A program made the translations under genes and the position numbers. This document shows positions 23,409-32,389 of a stretch of DNA of 64,000 nt, piece after piece (the first letter of the stretch is position 1; every line of letters begins with the position of its first letter). The notes beneath the pieces were generated by a model. That model searched no databases, was not told the origin of the DNA, and worked only from the letters and a program-made list of their open reading frames with translations. This DNA is from Microcella alkalica (GTDB taxonomy: Bacteria; Actinomycetota; Actinomycetes; Actinomycetales; Microbacteriaceae), in assembly GCF_014137945.1 (NCBI RefSeq), contig NZ_JACGWX010000001.1, forward strand, positions 620,001 through 684,000, written 5' to 3'.

Positions 23409-23975
23409 TTAGTTGACGGGCCGCAGGGTCGGTCGTGCCGTCAGCGTCGCGTGGAACGCCTCAGCCGCCCGCAGCGCTCGCACAATCCGCGTCACGTCAC
23501 CAGGCGTGAGGTTGCTCTGCTCGGCGTTCACGGCCAAGTCGGGCGCCTCCCCGGTGTTGTGCCACACGTACACGCTCGCGCTTCCGGTCGGCATGGCGAA
23601 ACGGTGGCAGTCGTGGTTGTCCTCGTCGAACTTCGCGACGAGCGTGTCGGACTCGTCCGGCGTGACCGGGGTTCCCTGCTCCGCGTCGACGACGTAGGAC
23701 AGCTGGTACAGCTCGTCCGCGAGATCGCGCATCTCACTGCCGGTGGTGGGCTTCACGTCCGTCTGCACGGAGTCACCGCCGAAGCAGACGACTACCTCGA
23801 GCGGGCCGATCTGCACGCCTTCGGGCGTGATTGAGTCCGCTCGAACGAGGTACACATCGTCTCCGGCACCGAAGTAGTAGACGATCGGGTTGCCGTCCTT
23901 GTCGATGCTCGAGTCGTCGTCGACCTTGACGGCCCACGAGGGCATGTTCGGGCGCGTAGTCTGGATCTCGTTCAT
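23409..23975 (-). CDS. hypothetical protein, 188 residues, near integrase
   Basis: The ATG at 23975 is chosen for AAGGAAGG 6 bases upstream. An acidic, soluble protein (MNEIQTTRPNMPSWAVKVDD, VYYFGAGDDVYLVRADSITP) with a beta-rich front half and a helical C-terminus (TPGDVTRIVRALRAAEAFHA). No motif recognised. It lies alone between the integrase gene and the DnaA-box region, on the same strand as both. Confidence 0.68.
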   Translation of the reverse strand: MNEIQTTRPNMPSWAVKVDDDSSIDKDGNPIVYYFGAGDDVYLVRADSITPEGVQIGPLEVVVCFGGDSVQTDVKPTTGSEMRDLADELYQLSYVVDAEQGTPVTPDESDTLVAKFDEDNHDCHRFAMPTGSASVYVWHNTGEAPDLAVNAEQSNLTPGDVTRIVRALRAAEAFHATLTARPTLRPVN

Positions 23976-24005
23976 GATGTGCCTTCCTTGGTTTTTCATG
24001 GACTG

Positions 24006-24033
24006 CCCTCGAGCCGTTACAGCGACTCGGGGG
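24006..24033. terminator. hairpin between integrase gene and the 188-residue gene
   Basis: Stem CCCTCGAG / CTCGGGGG with the 12-base loop CCGTTACAGCGA, followed on the plus strand by CGTTTTC. On the minus strand it lies 25 bp after the integrase stop. The loop, read on the minus strand, matches that of the hairpin at 23167 at 9 of 12 positions although the stems differ. Confidence 0.5.
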
Positions 24034-24057
24034 CGTTTTCGTGCCGCCAGTTGACGG

Positions 24058-25209
24058 CTACGTGTTCGCCAGCTCGCTCATTCGCTTCGCTAGCTCCGCA
24101 TCACGGCCAGCCGTGTGCTGATACTTCATCGCCGCAGCGACAGTCGAGTGCCCCATGCGTTCCTGCAACTCGCGCAGCGTCGCGCCCGCCAGAGCCGCTT
24201 TTGTGGCCCCGTAGTGGCGGAGTGCGTGCCAGGGCATGTCGGGTCGCCCAGCCGCCTCACGTGCCGGGTAGAACGACTTTGCGAGGGTGGACTGCGCCAG
24301 GTGCGTAACCCCGTCAGATGCGGGGAACAGCAGAGCGCTGGGGGAGTCGGGAACGAACTTCGCCAGGTGAGCCATGACAGCCGCGTTCACGTGGGGAGGT
24401 AGGACAATCTGGCGTACGCCCGCGAGGGACTTGGTGCCGCCGACGACGAACCCCTGACCGGGCACATGCGTCACCGCGCGTGAGATGTTGACGATGATCG
24501 TTTCGCCGTCCTCGAGGATCGTCAGATCCTTCCGGCGCAGCTCTGTCAGTTCCCCGTACCGGCATCCCGCCCACGCCGCGATCAGAACCGCGGCTCGGTA
24601 CTTCTCAGCGATCCGCTCCACGATCGTCGCAAGCTCGAGGGCGGTCGGGGGGTCAACTTTCTTCCCCGTCGACGCCATGTGCCCGCCGCGTATCTGGCAC
24701 GGGTTCAAACCGATCCGCCCGTCCTCTACCGCGGTCGCCATGATCGCCTTGAGTAGTCCATAGGAGCGCGCGGCCTGAGTCTTCGTCCCGGCTTCTATCT
24801 GCTCGGAGTACCAGTCGCGAACCTTGGCGGGAGTGAGGGCACTCAACCGCATGTCTGTGAGCGGCGCGAGGGTGGTTCGGAGAAGCCGTTCGTACTCGGA
24901 GCGTGTGCGGGGGCGCAGGTGGTCGCCGTGACGGTTCGTGCGGGTGTTCAGCCATGTAGTCGCGTAGTCGCCGAGCGTGCCCTTGGACTTGCCCGCGACG
25001 ATGCGGGCGGCTTCGTGTGACTGCCACTTGCCCTCAACGATCTTGGAGCGCTGCGTCGACAGCCAGCCTCGAGCGTCCGTGAGGTTGTCGAACGTGTGGG
25101 GAGCCGTGTGACGTACTCCGTCCGGGCCGACGTAGGAGGCTTGCACGCGGCCGGAGGGGAGCCGGCGAACAGCACCGAACGACTCGCGCGCCTTCCGCTT
25201 CGCAGCCAT
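24058..25209 (-). CDS. int: tyrosine recombinase, site-specific integrase of the island
   Basis: 383 residues from the ATG at 25209 (GGGAG five bases upstream). The N-terminal arm-binding domain (SGRVQASYVGPDGVRHTAPH) and a SAM-like core-binding domain (about 75-165) precede the catalytic domain. Catalytic residues visible: Arg217 in GCRYGELTELRR, a likely Lys260 in the TK beta-turn, His328 and Arg331 in HALRHYGAT, His354 in RMGHSTV, and nucleophile Tyr363 in AAAMKYQH. It lies 160 bp from attR and should catalyse insertion at the tRNA-Val 3' end. The frame is intact. Confidence 0.95.
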   Translation of the reverse strand: MAAKRKARESFGAVRRLPSGRVQASYVGPDGVRHTAPHTFDNLTDARGWLSTQRSKIVEGKWQSHEAARIVAGKSKGTLGDYATTWLNTRTNRHGDHLRPRTRSEYERLLRTTLAPLTDMRLSALTPAKVRDWYSEQIEAGTKTQAARSYGLLKAIMATAVEDGRIGLNPCQIRGGHMASTGKKVDPPTALELATIVERIAEKYRAAVLIAAWAGCRYGELTELRRKDLTILEDGETIIVNISRAVTHVPGQGFVVGGTKSLAGVRQIVLPPHVNAAVMAHLAKFVPDSPSALLFPASDGVTHLAQSTLAKSFYPAREAAGRPDMPWHALRHYGATKAALAGATLRELQERMGHSTVAAAMKYQHTAGRDAELAKRMSELANT

Positions 25210-25221
25210 GTCGCTCCCGTC

Positions 25222-25240
25222 CGTGCAATATCGTGCAATA
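25222..25240 (+). repeat. tandem CGTGCAATA motifs near attR, candidate integrase arm sites
   Basis: CGTGCAATA at 25222-25230 and again at 25232-25240, directly upstream of the integrase gene. The same motif pair lies inside the left end at 15971-15990. The position could also let integrase autoregulate. Nothing else is seen in 25241-25372. Confidence 0.55.
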
Positions 25241-25372
25241 TCTGGTGTCCACTTGCGTCCATTCCTGAACAACAGTGACACTAGAGCACGCAGGCAGTTT
25301 CCGCTAGATGTAGGCTCACATCCGTACAGAACGTGCGGAATCGTGGACACCTACCAGTGACGCGAATACAGT

Positions 25373-25393
25373 TTCGATCCCAGTATCGCCCAC
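25373..25393 (+). other. attR core of the island (displaced tRNA-Val 3' end)
   Basis: Perfect 21-bp copy of 15903-15923. The sequence that follows (ACCACCAGA) still encodes a CCA after the discriminator base, so this is the original 3' end of the tRNA gene, pushed aside by integration. It is only a fragment and not a functional tRNA. Confidence 0.92.
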
Positions 25394-25427
25394 CACCAGA
25401 TCCACGCGAACGACCAGATACACGAGA

Positions 25428-25453
25428 ACAGCCCCCGCCCCGGCGGGGGTTGT
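25428..25453 (+). terminator. terminator upstream of thrS
   Basis: An 11-bp stem (ACAGCCCCCGC / GCGGGGGTTGT, with one G-U pair) around the loop CCCG. This is probably the original terminator of the tRNA-Val gene before the island separated them. Confidence 0.7.
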
Positions 25454-25470
25454 CGCGTTTTCGCCGCCGG

Positions 25471-25476
25471 TAGGCT
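25471..25476 (+). promoter_or_regulatory. probable -10 element of thrS
   Basis: TAGGCT, 35 bp before the GTG start of thrS, with a weak TTGTCG 15 bases upstream. The same TAG(A/G)CT form precedes many genes of this window. Confidence 0.45.
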
Positions 25477-25510
25477 GGTGCGGTCCCACACACCCCACCT
25501 GAGGAGCATC

Positions 25511-27523
25511 GTGTCCGAGCACGCCGCCGAGTCGTCCACCGCCGTTCCCGAGGCGGTCGTGGCCGAGACGACGACCGACGGATTCGGGCTCTTCACCGAC
25601 CGCTCCGTCGTCGCGATGCGCGTCGACGGCGAGCTGCGCGACCTCGCCCGCCGCGTCGAGGCCGGCACGCGCGTCGAGCCCGTCACGATCGGCAGCCCCG
25701 ACGGCCTCGCGATCCTCCGGCACTCGGCCGCGCACGTCCTCGCGCAGGCCGTGCAGTCGATCAACCCCGAGGCGAAGCTCGGAATCGGCCCGCCCGTGAC
25801 CGACGGCTTCTACTACGACTTCGACGTCGCATCCCCGTTCACGACCGACGACTTCGCCGCGTTAGCCAAGGCGATGGAGCGCATCGTCCGCCAGGGGCAG
25901 CGGTTCATCCGCCGCGTCGTCACCGAGGACGAGGCGCGCGCCGAGCTCGCGAACGAGCCGTACAAGCTCGAGCTCATCGGGCTCAAGGGCGCGGCCGCTG
26001 ACGGTGCCGACGGCGAGAGCGTCGAGGTCGGCGGCGCCGAGCTCACGATCTACGACAACGTCGACTCCAAGACTGGCGAGGTGCACTGGAAGGACCTCTG
26101 CCGCGGCCCGCACCTGCCCAACACGCGCATGATCGGCAACGGCTGGGCGCTCATGCGCGTCGCCGCCGCCTACTGGCGAGGGTCGGAGAAGAACCCGCAG
26201 CTGCAGCGCATCTACGGCACCGCGTGGCCGAGCAAGGACGAGCTGCGCGAGCACCGATCGCGCCTGGAGGAGGCCGCCAAGCGCGACCACCGCAAGCTCG
26301 GCGTCGAGCTCGACCTGTTCTCCTTCCCCGACGAGATCGGATCCGGGCTCTCGGTCTTCCACCCCAAGGGCGGCGTCATCCGCGCCGAGATCGAGAACTA
26401 CATGCGCCAGCGCCTGCTTCAGAACGGCTACGAGCTCGTCTACTCGCCCCACATCACCAAGGGGCAGCTGTTCGAGACGAGCGGCCACCTGCAGTGGTAC
26501 GAGGAGGGCATGTTCCCGGCGATGCACCTCGACGAGGAGCGCGACTCCGAGGGCACCATCACCAAGCAGGGGCAGAACTACTACCTCAAGCCCATGAACT
26601 GCCCCTTCCACAACCTGATCTTCCGCGCGCGCGGCCGCAGCTACCGCGAGCTGCCGCTTCGCCTCGCCGAGTTCGGCACCGTCTACCGCTATGAGAAGAG
26701 CGGCACGCTCTCGGGCCTCACGCGCGTGCGCGGCCTCACGCAGGACGACGCGCACATCTACGTCACGCCCGACCAGGTGAAGGCCGAGGTCGCGAGCCAG
26801 CTCGAATTCGTGCTCGAGACCCTGCGCGGGTACGGCCTCGACGACTTCTACGTCGAGCTGTCGACCAAGAACCCCGACAAGTACGTCGGCAGCGACGACG
26901 TCTGGGAGCAGGCGACCGAGACGCTCCGCGAGGTCGCCTCCGAGTCGGGCCTCGAGCTCGTCGCCGACCCGGGAGGCGCCGCGTTCTACGGGCCAAAGAT
27001 TTCCGTTCAGGCGCGCGACGCGATCGGCCGCACCTGGCAGCTCTCGACCGTGCAGCTGGACTTCAATCAGCCCGAGCGCTTCGATCTCGAGTACGCCGCC
27101 TCCGACGGCTCCCGCCAACGCCCGATCATGATCCACCGCGCGTTGCTGGGCTCCATCGAGCGCTTCTTCGCCATCCTCCTCGAGCACTACGCGGGCGCGT
27201 TCCCCGCCTGGCTCTCTCCCGTGCAGGTCGTCGGCATCCCCGTCGCGGAGGACTTCGCGCCCTACCTGCAGGAGGTCATCGATCGGTTGCGGGCGCAGGG
27301 AGTGCGCGCCGATCTCGACCGCACCGATGACCGAATGCAGAAGAAGATCCGCACGCACACGATGCAGAAGGTCCCGTACCTGCTCATCGCGGGCGAGGAG
27401 GACCGCGCGAAGGGTGCCGTGAGCTTCCGCTTCCGCGACGGCACGCAGGTCAACGGCGTCCCCGTCGACGAGGTCGTCGCGCGCATCACGGGCGCAATCA
27501 GCTCGCGATCGGCCGAGCTGTAG
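25511..27523 (+). CDS. thrS: threonyl-tRNA synthetase
   Basis: 670 residues. Class II synthetase that charges tRNA-Thr and edits mis-charged serine. Domains in order: a divergent N-terminal TGS domain, the editing domain with [12 protein letters not shown] and the later CRGPHLPNT zinc-like site, the catalytic core ([30 protein letters not shown] as motif 2, [19 protein letters not shown] as motif 3), and the anticodon-binding domain ([12 protein letters not shown]). The GTG at 25511 follows GAGGAG. It is the first chromosomal gene to the right of the island. Confidence 0.96.
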   Translation: MSEHAAESSTAVPEAVVAETTTDGFGLFTDRSVVAMRVDGELRDLARRVEAGTRVEPVTIGSPDGLAILRHSAAHVLAQAVQSINPEAKLGIGPPVTDGFYYDFDVASPFTTDDFAALAKAMERIVRQGQRFIRRVVTEDEARAELANEPYKLELIGLKGAAADGADGESVEVGGAELTIYDNVDSKTGEVHWKDLCRGPHLPNTRMIGNGWALMRVAAAYWRGSEKNPQLQRIYGTAWPSKDELREHRSRLEEAAKRDHRKLGVELDLFSFPDEIGSGLSVFHPKGGVIRAEIENYMRQRLLQNGYELVYSPHITKGQLFETSGHLQWYEEGMFPAMHLDEERDSEGTITKQGQNYYLKPMNCPFHNLIFRARGRSYRELPLRLAEFGTVYRYEKSGTLSGLTRVRGLTQDDAHIYVTPDQVKAEVASQLEFVLETLRGYGLDDFYVELSTKNPDKYVGSDDVWEQATETLREVASESGLELVADPGGAAFYGPKISVQARDAIGRTWQLSTVQLDFNQPERFDLEYAASDGSRQRPIMIHRALLGSIERFFAILLEHYAGAFPAWLSPVQVVGIPVAEDFAPYLQEVIDRLRAQGVRADLDRTDDRMQKKIRTHTMQKVPYLLIAGEEDRAKGAVSFRFRDGTQVNGVPVDEVVARITGAISSRSAEL

Positions 27524-27537
27524 GCGAGCATCCTGTC

Positions 27538-28125
27538 ATGATCGGGAACGCAGGGGATGCCGTGGCCCCGTCGATCGACGGAGTCGCGGCCGAGTCATCG
27601 GCCGGGTTCGCCGCCGTGCCGGACTCGTTCCAGCGGCTCTGGACGCCGCACCGCCTCGTCTACATCGAGAACGGCCAGCAGCCCGACGGCGACGCGTGCC
27701 CGTTCTGCCGCGCTCCCGAGCTCGACGACGAGCAGGCGCTCATCGTCGCCCGGGGACGGACCGCCTACGTGCTGCTCAATTTGTACCCCTACAACAGCGG
27801 CCACCTGCTCGTCTGCCCGTACCGCCACATCGCGACGTACGACGAGGCGAGCCCCCAGGAGGTCGCCGAGATCGGCGAGCTCACGCAGACGGCGATGCGC
27901 GTGCTCACCTCGACGAGCGGCTGCCACGGCTTCAACATCGGCATGAACCAGGGCCGCATCGCGGGCGCCGGCATCGCCGCGCACCTGCACCAGCACGTCG
28001 TGCCGCGGTGGGCGCTGGACTCGAACTTCTTCCCGATCGTCGCGCAGACGAAGGCAGTCCCTCGGCTGCTGGGAGAGGTCCGCGACGAGATCGCTCGCGC
28101 GTGGCCCGCAGGTTCGCCCGAGTAG
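27538..28125 (+). CDS. HIT-family nucleotide hydrolase or phosphorylase
   Basis: 195 residues. Histidine-triad protein with the active-site motif HLHQHVVPRW and the upstream zinc-type CPFCRAPELDD. It resembles the actinobacterial AP4A phosphorylase/GalT-like HIT branch commonly found directly behind thrS, which suggests removal of Ap4A-type by-products of aminoacylation. It follows thrS by 14 bp and is probably cotranscribed. Exact substrate not determined. Confidence 0.88.
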   Translation: MIGNAGDAVAPSIDGVAAESSAGFAAVPDSFQRLWTPHRLVYIENGQQPDGDACPFCRAPELDDEQALIVARGRTAYVLLNLYPYNSGHLLVCPYRHIATYDEASPQEVAEIGELTQTAMRVLTSTSGCHGFNIGMNQGRIAGAGIAAHLHQHVVPRWALDSNFFPIVAQTKAVPRLLGEVRDEIARAWPAGSPE

Positions 28126-28203
28126 ACTCGACCCGCCGCCCACCACGACACCTTCGCGCGGTATCGCGCGCCTTCGATACGTTTCCAGAAAGGGAACACA
28201 GCA

Positions 28204-29106
28204 ATGAGCGAGACCTCTTCGACGAGCATCCACGGCACGAGCCGCGTCAAGCGCGGACTGGCCGAGATGCTCAAGGGCGGCGTCATCATGGACGTCATCG
28301 ACGCCGAGCAGGCGCGCATCGCGGAGGACGCGGGCGCTGTCGCCGTCATGGCCCTCGAGCGCGTCCCCGCGGACATCCGCGCCCAGGGCGGCGTCGCGCG
28401 CATGAGCGACCCCGACCTCATCGAGGAGATCATGGCGACGGTCTCGATCCCCGTCATGGCGAAAGCGCGCATCGGCCACTTCGTCGAGGCGCAGATCCTC
28501 CAGTCGCTCGGCGTCGACTACATCGACGAGTCCGAGGTCCTGAGCCCGGCCGACTACGTCAATCACATCGACAAGTTGCCCTTCACGGTGCCGTTCGTCT
28601 GCGGCGCGACCAACCTCGGCGAGGCGCTGCGCCGCATCAACGAGGGCGCGGCGATGATCCGCTCGAAGGGCGAGGCCGGCACGGGCGATGTCTCCGAGGC
28701 CACCAAGCACATCCGCACCATCTCGGCCGAGATCAACCGCCTGAAGTCGATGACGAAGGACGAGCTCTACGTCGCCGCGAAGGATCTCCAGGCCCCCTAC
28801 GACCTCGTCGTCGAGATCGCCGAGACCGGCAAGCTCCCCGTCGTGCTCTTCACCGCCGGCGGCGTCGCGACGCCCGCCGACGCCGCGCTCATGATGCAGC
28901 TCGGTGCCGACGGCGTGTTCGTCGGCTCGGGCGTGTTCAAGTCGGGCAACCCCGCCGCGCGTGCCGCCGCGATCGTCAAGGCGACGACCTTCTACGACGA
29001 CCCCGCGGTCGTCGCAGAGGCCTCGCGCGGTCTCGGCGAGGCCATGGTCGGCATCAACGTCGCCGACTTGCCCGCGCCGCACCGCCTCGCCGAGCGTGGC
29101 TGGTAG
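28204..29106 (+). CDS. pdxS: pyridoxal 5'-phosphate synthase lyase subunit PdxS
   Basis: 300 residues. A (beta/alpha)8 barrel that condenses ribose 5-phosphate, glyceraldehyde 3-phosphate and ammonia to PLP. Signature segments: [53 protein letters not shown] (with the Schiff-base Lys), [16 protein letters not shown], and [16 protein letters not shown]. Ribosome site GAAAGGGAAC precedes the ATG. A TAGACT element at 28123 may give it its own promoter. Its 3' end overlaps pdxT by 11 bp. Confidence 0.96.
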   Translation: MSETSSTSIHGTSRVKRGLAEMLKGGVIMDVIDAEQARIAEDAGAVAVMALERVPADIRAQGGVARMSDPDLIEEIMATVSIPVMAKARIGHFVEAQILQSLGVDYIDESEVLSPADYVNHIDKLPFTVPFVCGATNLGEALRRINEGAAMIRSKGEAGTGDVSEATKHIRTISAEINRLKSMTKDELYVAAKDLQAPYDLVVEIAETGKLPVVLFTAGGVATPADAALMMQLGADGVFVGSGVFKSGNPAARAAAIVKATTFYDDPAVVAEASRGLGEAMVGINVADLPAPHRLAERGW

Positions 29107-29710
29107 CGCACCGGTCGTCGGCGTCCTCGCCCTTCAGGGCGACGTCCGCGAGCACCTCGCGGTGCTGCGCGCACTGGGTGCCGACGCGCGCCCGGTGCGC
29201 CGGCCGGAGGAGATCTCCGCGATCGATGGTCTCGTGATCCCCGGCGGCGAGTCGAGCGTCATCGACAAGCTCGCCCGCGCCTTCGGCGTCCAGCAGTCGT
29301 TGCGCGACCGCATCGCCGACGGGATGCCCGTGTACGGCACGTGCGCCGGCCTCATCATGCTCGCCGACGAGATCCGCGACGCGATCGCCGGGCAGCAGTC
29401 GCTCGGCGGGCTCGACGTCGTCGTGCGCCGGAACGCCTTCGGCACGCAGCTCGACTCGTTCGAGACCGACATCGCGATGCCCGAGCTCGGCGACGAGCCC
29501 GTGCACGCGGTCTTCATCCGCGCTCCCGTGGTCGAGTCGGTCGGCGAGGGCGTGGAGGTGATCGGGCGCCTCGACGACGGCCGCATCGTCGCCGTCGAGC
29601 AGGGGCCGCTCATGGGCACGAGCTTCCACCCGGAGGTAACGGGCGAGCACCGCTTCCACGCCCGATTCCTGCAGAAGGTCGCCGACTCGGTCGCGTCGCA
29701 CGCCCGGTAG
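29096..29710 (+). CDS. pdxT: pyridoxal 5'-phosphate synthase glutaminase subunit PdxT
   Basis: 204 residues from a GTG inside the end of pdxS. Class I glutamine amidotransferase feeding ammonia to PdxS. Visible: [13 protein letters not shown], the GGESS oxyanion region, nucleophile Cys in [11 protein letters not shown], and the catalytic His-x-Glu in [14 protein letters not shown]. The start is set by homology and by the overlap; an upstream extension runs inside pdxS. PdxS and PdxT form the dodecameric synthase complex. Confidence 0.95.
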   Translation: MAGSAPVVGVLALQGDVREHLAVLRALGADARPVRRPEEISAIDGLVIPGGESSVIDKLARAFGVQQSLRDRIADGMPVYGTCAGLIMLADEIRDAIAGQQSLGGLDVVVRRNAFGTQLDSFETDIAMPELGDEPVHAVFIRAPVVESVGEGVEVIGRLDDGRIVAVEQGPLMGTSFHPEVTGEHRFHARFLQKVADSVASHAR

Positions 29711-29735
29711 GGCTCCCGCCCGGCACCATGGGGGC

Positions 29736-30359
29736 ATGAACTGGTACTCGAGCTACCCGGCCCAGCGCACGCGGCAGATCATCGCCGACCTCGCCGGGCT
29801 CGCGGCGGTCATCCTCGTCATCGTCGCCGCGGCGAGCGTGACGACCGCGATCCGAGCGCTCAGCACCTTCGGGCGCGACCTCGAGGCGGCGGGGGAGTCC
29901 TTCGCGACGGGCCTGGGCGATGCGGGCGATCAGCTCGGGGCGATCCCGCTCGTGGGCGAGGGCATCCGCGCCCCGCTCGATGCGGCGGCCGGAGCGGGCG
30001 GCGCCGTCGCCGACGCCGGACGCGGTCAGCAGGAGCTCGTCGAGACGATCGCCGTCGGGGCGGGGTGGGCCGTCGCACTCGTGCCGCTGCTCGTGATCGG
30101 TCTCTTCTGGGTGCTGCCGCGGGTGCTGTTCGCGCGCAGATCCGGCCTCGTAAGACGGATGCTCCGCCAGGGTCTCACCGCAGAGACGCTCGCCGCGCGC
30201 GCCCTCGCGCGGCAGCCCCTGAGTGCACTCGAAAGCATCCACCCAGACCCGGGCGCCGCCTGGCGCGCGGGCGAGCCCGATGTCGTCCGCGCTCTCGCCG
30301 GTCTCGAGCTGCGCCGCGCGGGCGTCCTCCCGACCGCCCTCCCTGACGCCCTGCCCTAG
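29736..30359 (+). CDS. conserved membrane protein of unknown function
   Basis: 207 residues with two membrane segments: ADLAGLAAVILVIVAAASVT near the N-terminus and AVGAGWAVALVPLLVIGLFW near the middle, separated by a Gly/Ala/Asp-rich extracytoplasmic stretch. The C-terminal part is a basic/helical cytoplasmic domain (GLVRRMLRQGLTAETLAARA). No enzymatic motif. Lies between pdxT and yebC on the same strand. I know similar proteins only as actinobacterial hypotheticals. Confidence 0.75.
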   Translation: MNWYSSYPAQRTRQIIADLAGLAAVILVIVAAASVTTAIRALSTFGRDLEAAGESFATGLGDAGDQLGAIPLVGEGIRAPLDAAAGAGGAVADAGRGQQELVETIAVGAGWAVALVPLLVIGLFWVLPRVLFARRSGLVRRMLRQGLTAETLAARALARQPLSALESIHPDPGAAWRAGEPDVVRALAGLELRRAGVLPTALPDALP

Positions 30360-30395
30360 ACTGGAGTGCTGTCCCCGAGAGCGACGAGGAGCGAG

Positions 30396-31160
30396 ATGTC
30401 CGGCCATTCCAAGTGGGCGACGACCAAGCACAAGAAGGCGATCATCGACAGTCGCCGTGCCAAGTCGTTCGCGAAGCTCATCAAGAACATCGAGGTCGCA
30501 GCCAAGATCGGCGGGGCCGACATGAGCGGCAACCCGACCCTCGTCGACGCCGTGCAGAAGGCTAAGAAGACCTCCGTCCCCAACGACAACATCGACCGCG
30601 CCATCAAGCGCGGCGCCGGGCTCACGGGCGACGCCGTCGACTACCAGACGATCATGTACGAGGGCTACGGCGCCGGCGGCATCGCGCTGCTCATCGAGTG
30701 CCTCACCGACAACCGCAACCGCGCCGCCGCCGAGGTGCGCACCGGAATGACCCGCAACGGCGGCCAGATGGCCGACCCCGGCAGCGTCGCCTACAACTTC
30801 CACCGCAAGGGCGTCATCTCGATCACGAAGACCGACGGGCTCACGGAGGACGACATCCTCATGGCCGTGCTCGACGCGGGCGCCGAGGAGGTCATCGACC
30901 AGGGCGGCGGCTTCGAGGTCATCACCGACCCCTCTCAGCTGCTCGCCGCGCGTACCGCGCTCACCGAGGCCGGCATCGAGTACGACTCAGCCGAGGCCGA
31001 GTTCGTAGCGGGCGTGCAGATCGAGACCGACGCCGAGACGGCGCGGAAGGTCTTCCGCCTCGTCGACGCGCTCGACGAGCTCGACGACGTGCAGAACGTG
31101 TACACGAACATCTCGCTCACCGACGAGGTCCGCGCCGCGCTCGACGCCGACGACGAGTAG
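30396..31160 (+). CDS. yebC: YebC/PmpR family transcriptional regulator or ribosome-associated factor
   Basis: 254 residues. Begins with the universal [20 protein letters not shown], with [15 protein letters not shown] and [18 protein letters not shown] further on: all three YebC domains are present. Family members bind DNA or help translation of proline runs. GAGGAG lies 4 bases before the ATG; a TAGACT -10-like element is at 30357. It sits directly upstream of ruvCAB, the usual bacterial order. Confidence 0.94.
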   Translation: MSGHSKWATTKHKKAIIDSRRAKSFAKLIKNIEVAAKIGGADMSGNPTLVDAVQKAKKTSVPNDNIDRAIKRGAGLTGDAVDYQTIMYEGYGAGGIALLIECLTDNRNRAAAEVRTGMTRNGGQMADPGSVAYNFHRKGVISITKTDGLTEDDILMAVLDAGAEEVIDQGGGFEVITDPSQLLAARTALTEAGIEYDSAEAEFVAGVQIETDAETARKVFRLVDALDELDDVQNVYTNISLTDEVRAALDADDE

Positions 31161-31169
31161 CGCGCGCTC

Positions 31170-31748
31170 GTGCTGCGCGTGCTCGGCGTCGACCCCGGCC
31201 TCACGCGCTGCGGCATCGGCGTCGTCGACATCGACCCCACGCGCCGGGCGAGCCTCGTGCACGTCTCGGTCGTGCGCACGAATCCGGCGACGCCGCTCGA
31301 GCAGCGCGTCCTCGCGATCGCCGAGGGGGTCGCAGCGCTCCTCGACGAGCACCGGCCCGATGTCGTCGCCCTCGAGCGCGTGTTCGCGCAGCACAACGTG
31401 CGCACCGTCATGGGAACGGCGCAGGCGAGCGGCGTCGTGCTGCACGCCGCGGCGGCGCGCGGGCTCGGGGTCGCCCTCCACACTCCGAGCGAGGTCAAGG
31501 CGGCCGTCACCGGGCACGGCGCCGCCGACAAGAAGCAGGTCACCGCGATGGTGCAGCGCATCCTGCGGCTGGATGCCCCTCCCACTCCCGCGGACGCCGC
31601 CGACGCCCTCGCCCTCGCCATCTGCCACGGCTGGCGAAGGGGCGCGGTCTCGGCGCTGGAGCTCGGCGGGGGAGACGCGCTCACGCCGGCGCAGCGCGCG
31701 TGGCGCGCGGCCGAGAAGTCGGCGGCCACCCCTAGGCTCGACGGGTGA
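31170..31748 (+). CDS. ruvC: Holliday junction endonuclease RuvC
   Basis: 192 residues. Dimeric resolvase cutting Holliday junctions. Catalytic acidic residues are visible in [29 protein letters not shown], and the C-terminal [17 protein letters not shown] start 9 bp after yebC. Its stop overlaps the ruvA start as GTGA. Confidence 0.95.
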   Translation: MLRVLGVDPGLTRCGIGVVDIDPTRRASLVHVSVVRTNPATPLEQRVLAIAEGVAALLDEHRPDVVALERVFAQHNVRTVMGTAQASGVVLHAAAARGLGVALHTPSEVKAAVTGHGAADKKQVTAMVQRILRLDAPPTPADAADALALAICHGWRRGAVSALELGGGDALTPAQRAWRAAEKSAATPRLDG

Positions 31749-32389
31749 TCGCCTCTCTGCGCGGAACCGTCATCGCGCTCGGCCTCGGCCGTGCCGTGCT
31801 CGAGGTCTCCGGGGTCGGCTACGCGGTCGCCGTGACCGAGAGGTGCGCGCGCGAGCTGCGCGTCGATGACCGCGTGCTCCTGCATACCGCGATGGTCGTC
31901 CGCGAGGACGACGTGAGCCTCTTCGGCTTCGTCGACGAGGCCGAGCTGCACCTGTTCGATTTGCTGCGCACGGTCTCCGGCGTCGGCCCCAAGTCGGCGC
32001 TCGGCGTGCTCGGGCAGATGGAGCCCGTCGCGATCGCGCGCGCCATCCACGACGACGACGACGCGCCGTTCCGGAAGGTGAGCGGCATCGGACCGAAGAC
32101 CGCCAAGCTCATCGTCGTCTCGCTCGCGGGGAAGATCACGGCGCCCACGGGCGCGCCGGCCACCCGTGGGGCGACCGCGCCGACGGGCGACGACGCGACG
32201 ACGCTCGCGCTCGTCGAGGCGCTCACGGGGCTCGGCTGGCCCGAGCGCTCCGCCGTCGAGGCCGCCGAGGCCGTCATCGCGGCCGAGCCGTCGACCGAGC
32301 GCAGCCCCCTGCCCGTGCTGCTGCGCCGCGCGCTCGCGCAGCTCGGCCCGCGCGCCGCCCGGCCGGATGAGCGGGGGAGGAGCGCGTGA
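31745..32389 (+). CDS. ruvA: Holliday junction branch-migration subunit RuvA
   Basis: 214 residues. Tetrameric junction-binding protein that loads RuvB. Domain I ([20 protein letters not shown]), the helix-hairpin-helix pair ([17 protein letters not shown] and [20 protein letters not shown]), a Thr/Ala/Gly linker, and a C-terminal domain III ([20 protein letters not shown]). Overlaps ruvC and ruvB by 4 bp each. Confidence 0.95.
   Translation: MIASLRGTVIALGLGRAVLEVSGVGYAVAVTERCARELRVDDRVLLHTAMVVREDDVSLFGFVDEAELHLFDLLRTVSGVGPKSALGVLGQMEPVAIARAIHDDDDAPFRKVSGIGPKTAKLIVVSLAGKITAPTGAPATRGATAPTGDDATTLALVEALTGLGWPERSAVEAAEAVIAAEPSTERSPLPVLLRRALAQLGPRAARPDERGRSA

Larger units (their letters stand above)
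15903..25393. mobile_element. integrative genomic island in tRNA-Val(GAC), with integrase, replication-type ATPase and DnaA boxes
   Basis: Bounded by 21-bp direct repeats made from the tRNA 3' end. Content: tyrosine integrase at the right end, an excisionase-like HTH gene, an AAA ATPase, a WhiB-like regulator, several small unknown genes in a leftward overlapping operon, a non-coding region with two DnaA boxes, a GNAT-like gene pair at the left end, and nested insertion sequences. Base composition is visibly less GC-rich than the flanks, most clearly around 20.2-20.7 kb. No capsid, portal, terminase, relaxase or FtsK-like transfer gene is visible. It fits a small integrative element such as a phage satellite or a decayed prophage or plasmid. 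Confidence 0.9.

Noticed and set aside
20986-25209. Conjugative AICE-type element of the pSAM2 kind
   Set aside because: Integrase, excisionase and a replication ATPase fit, but no FtsK-like TraB transfer gene or RepSA-like initiator is found within the att sites; unless deleted at the insertion elements, conjugation is not supported.
25371-25397. Possible additional tRNA-Val
   Set aside because: Only the 3' 21-24 bases of a tRNA are present; no anticodon or 5' half. It is the attR fragment.
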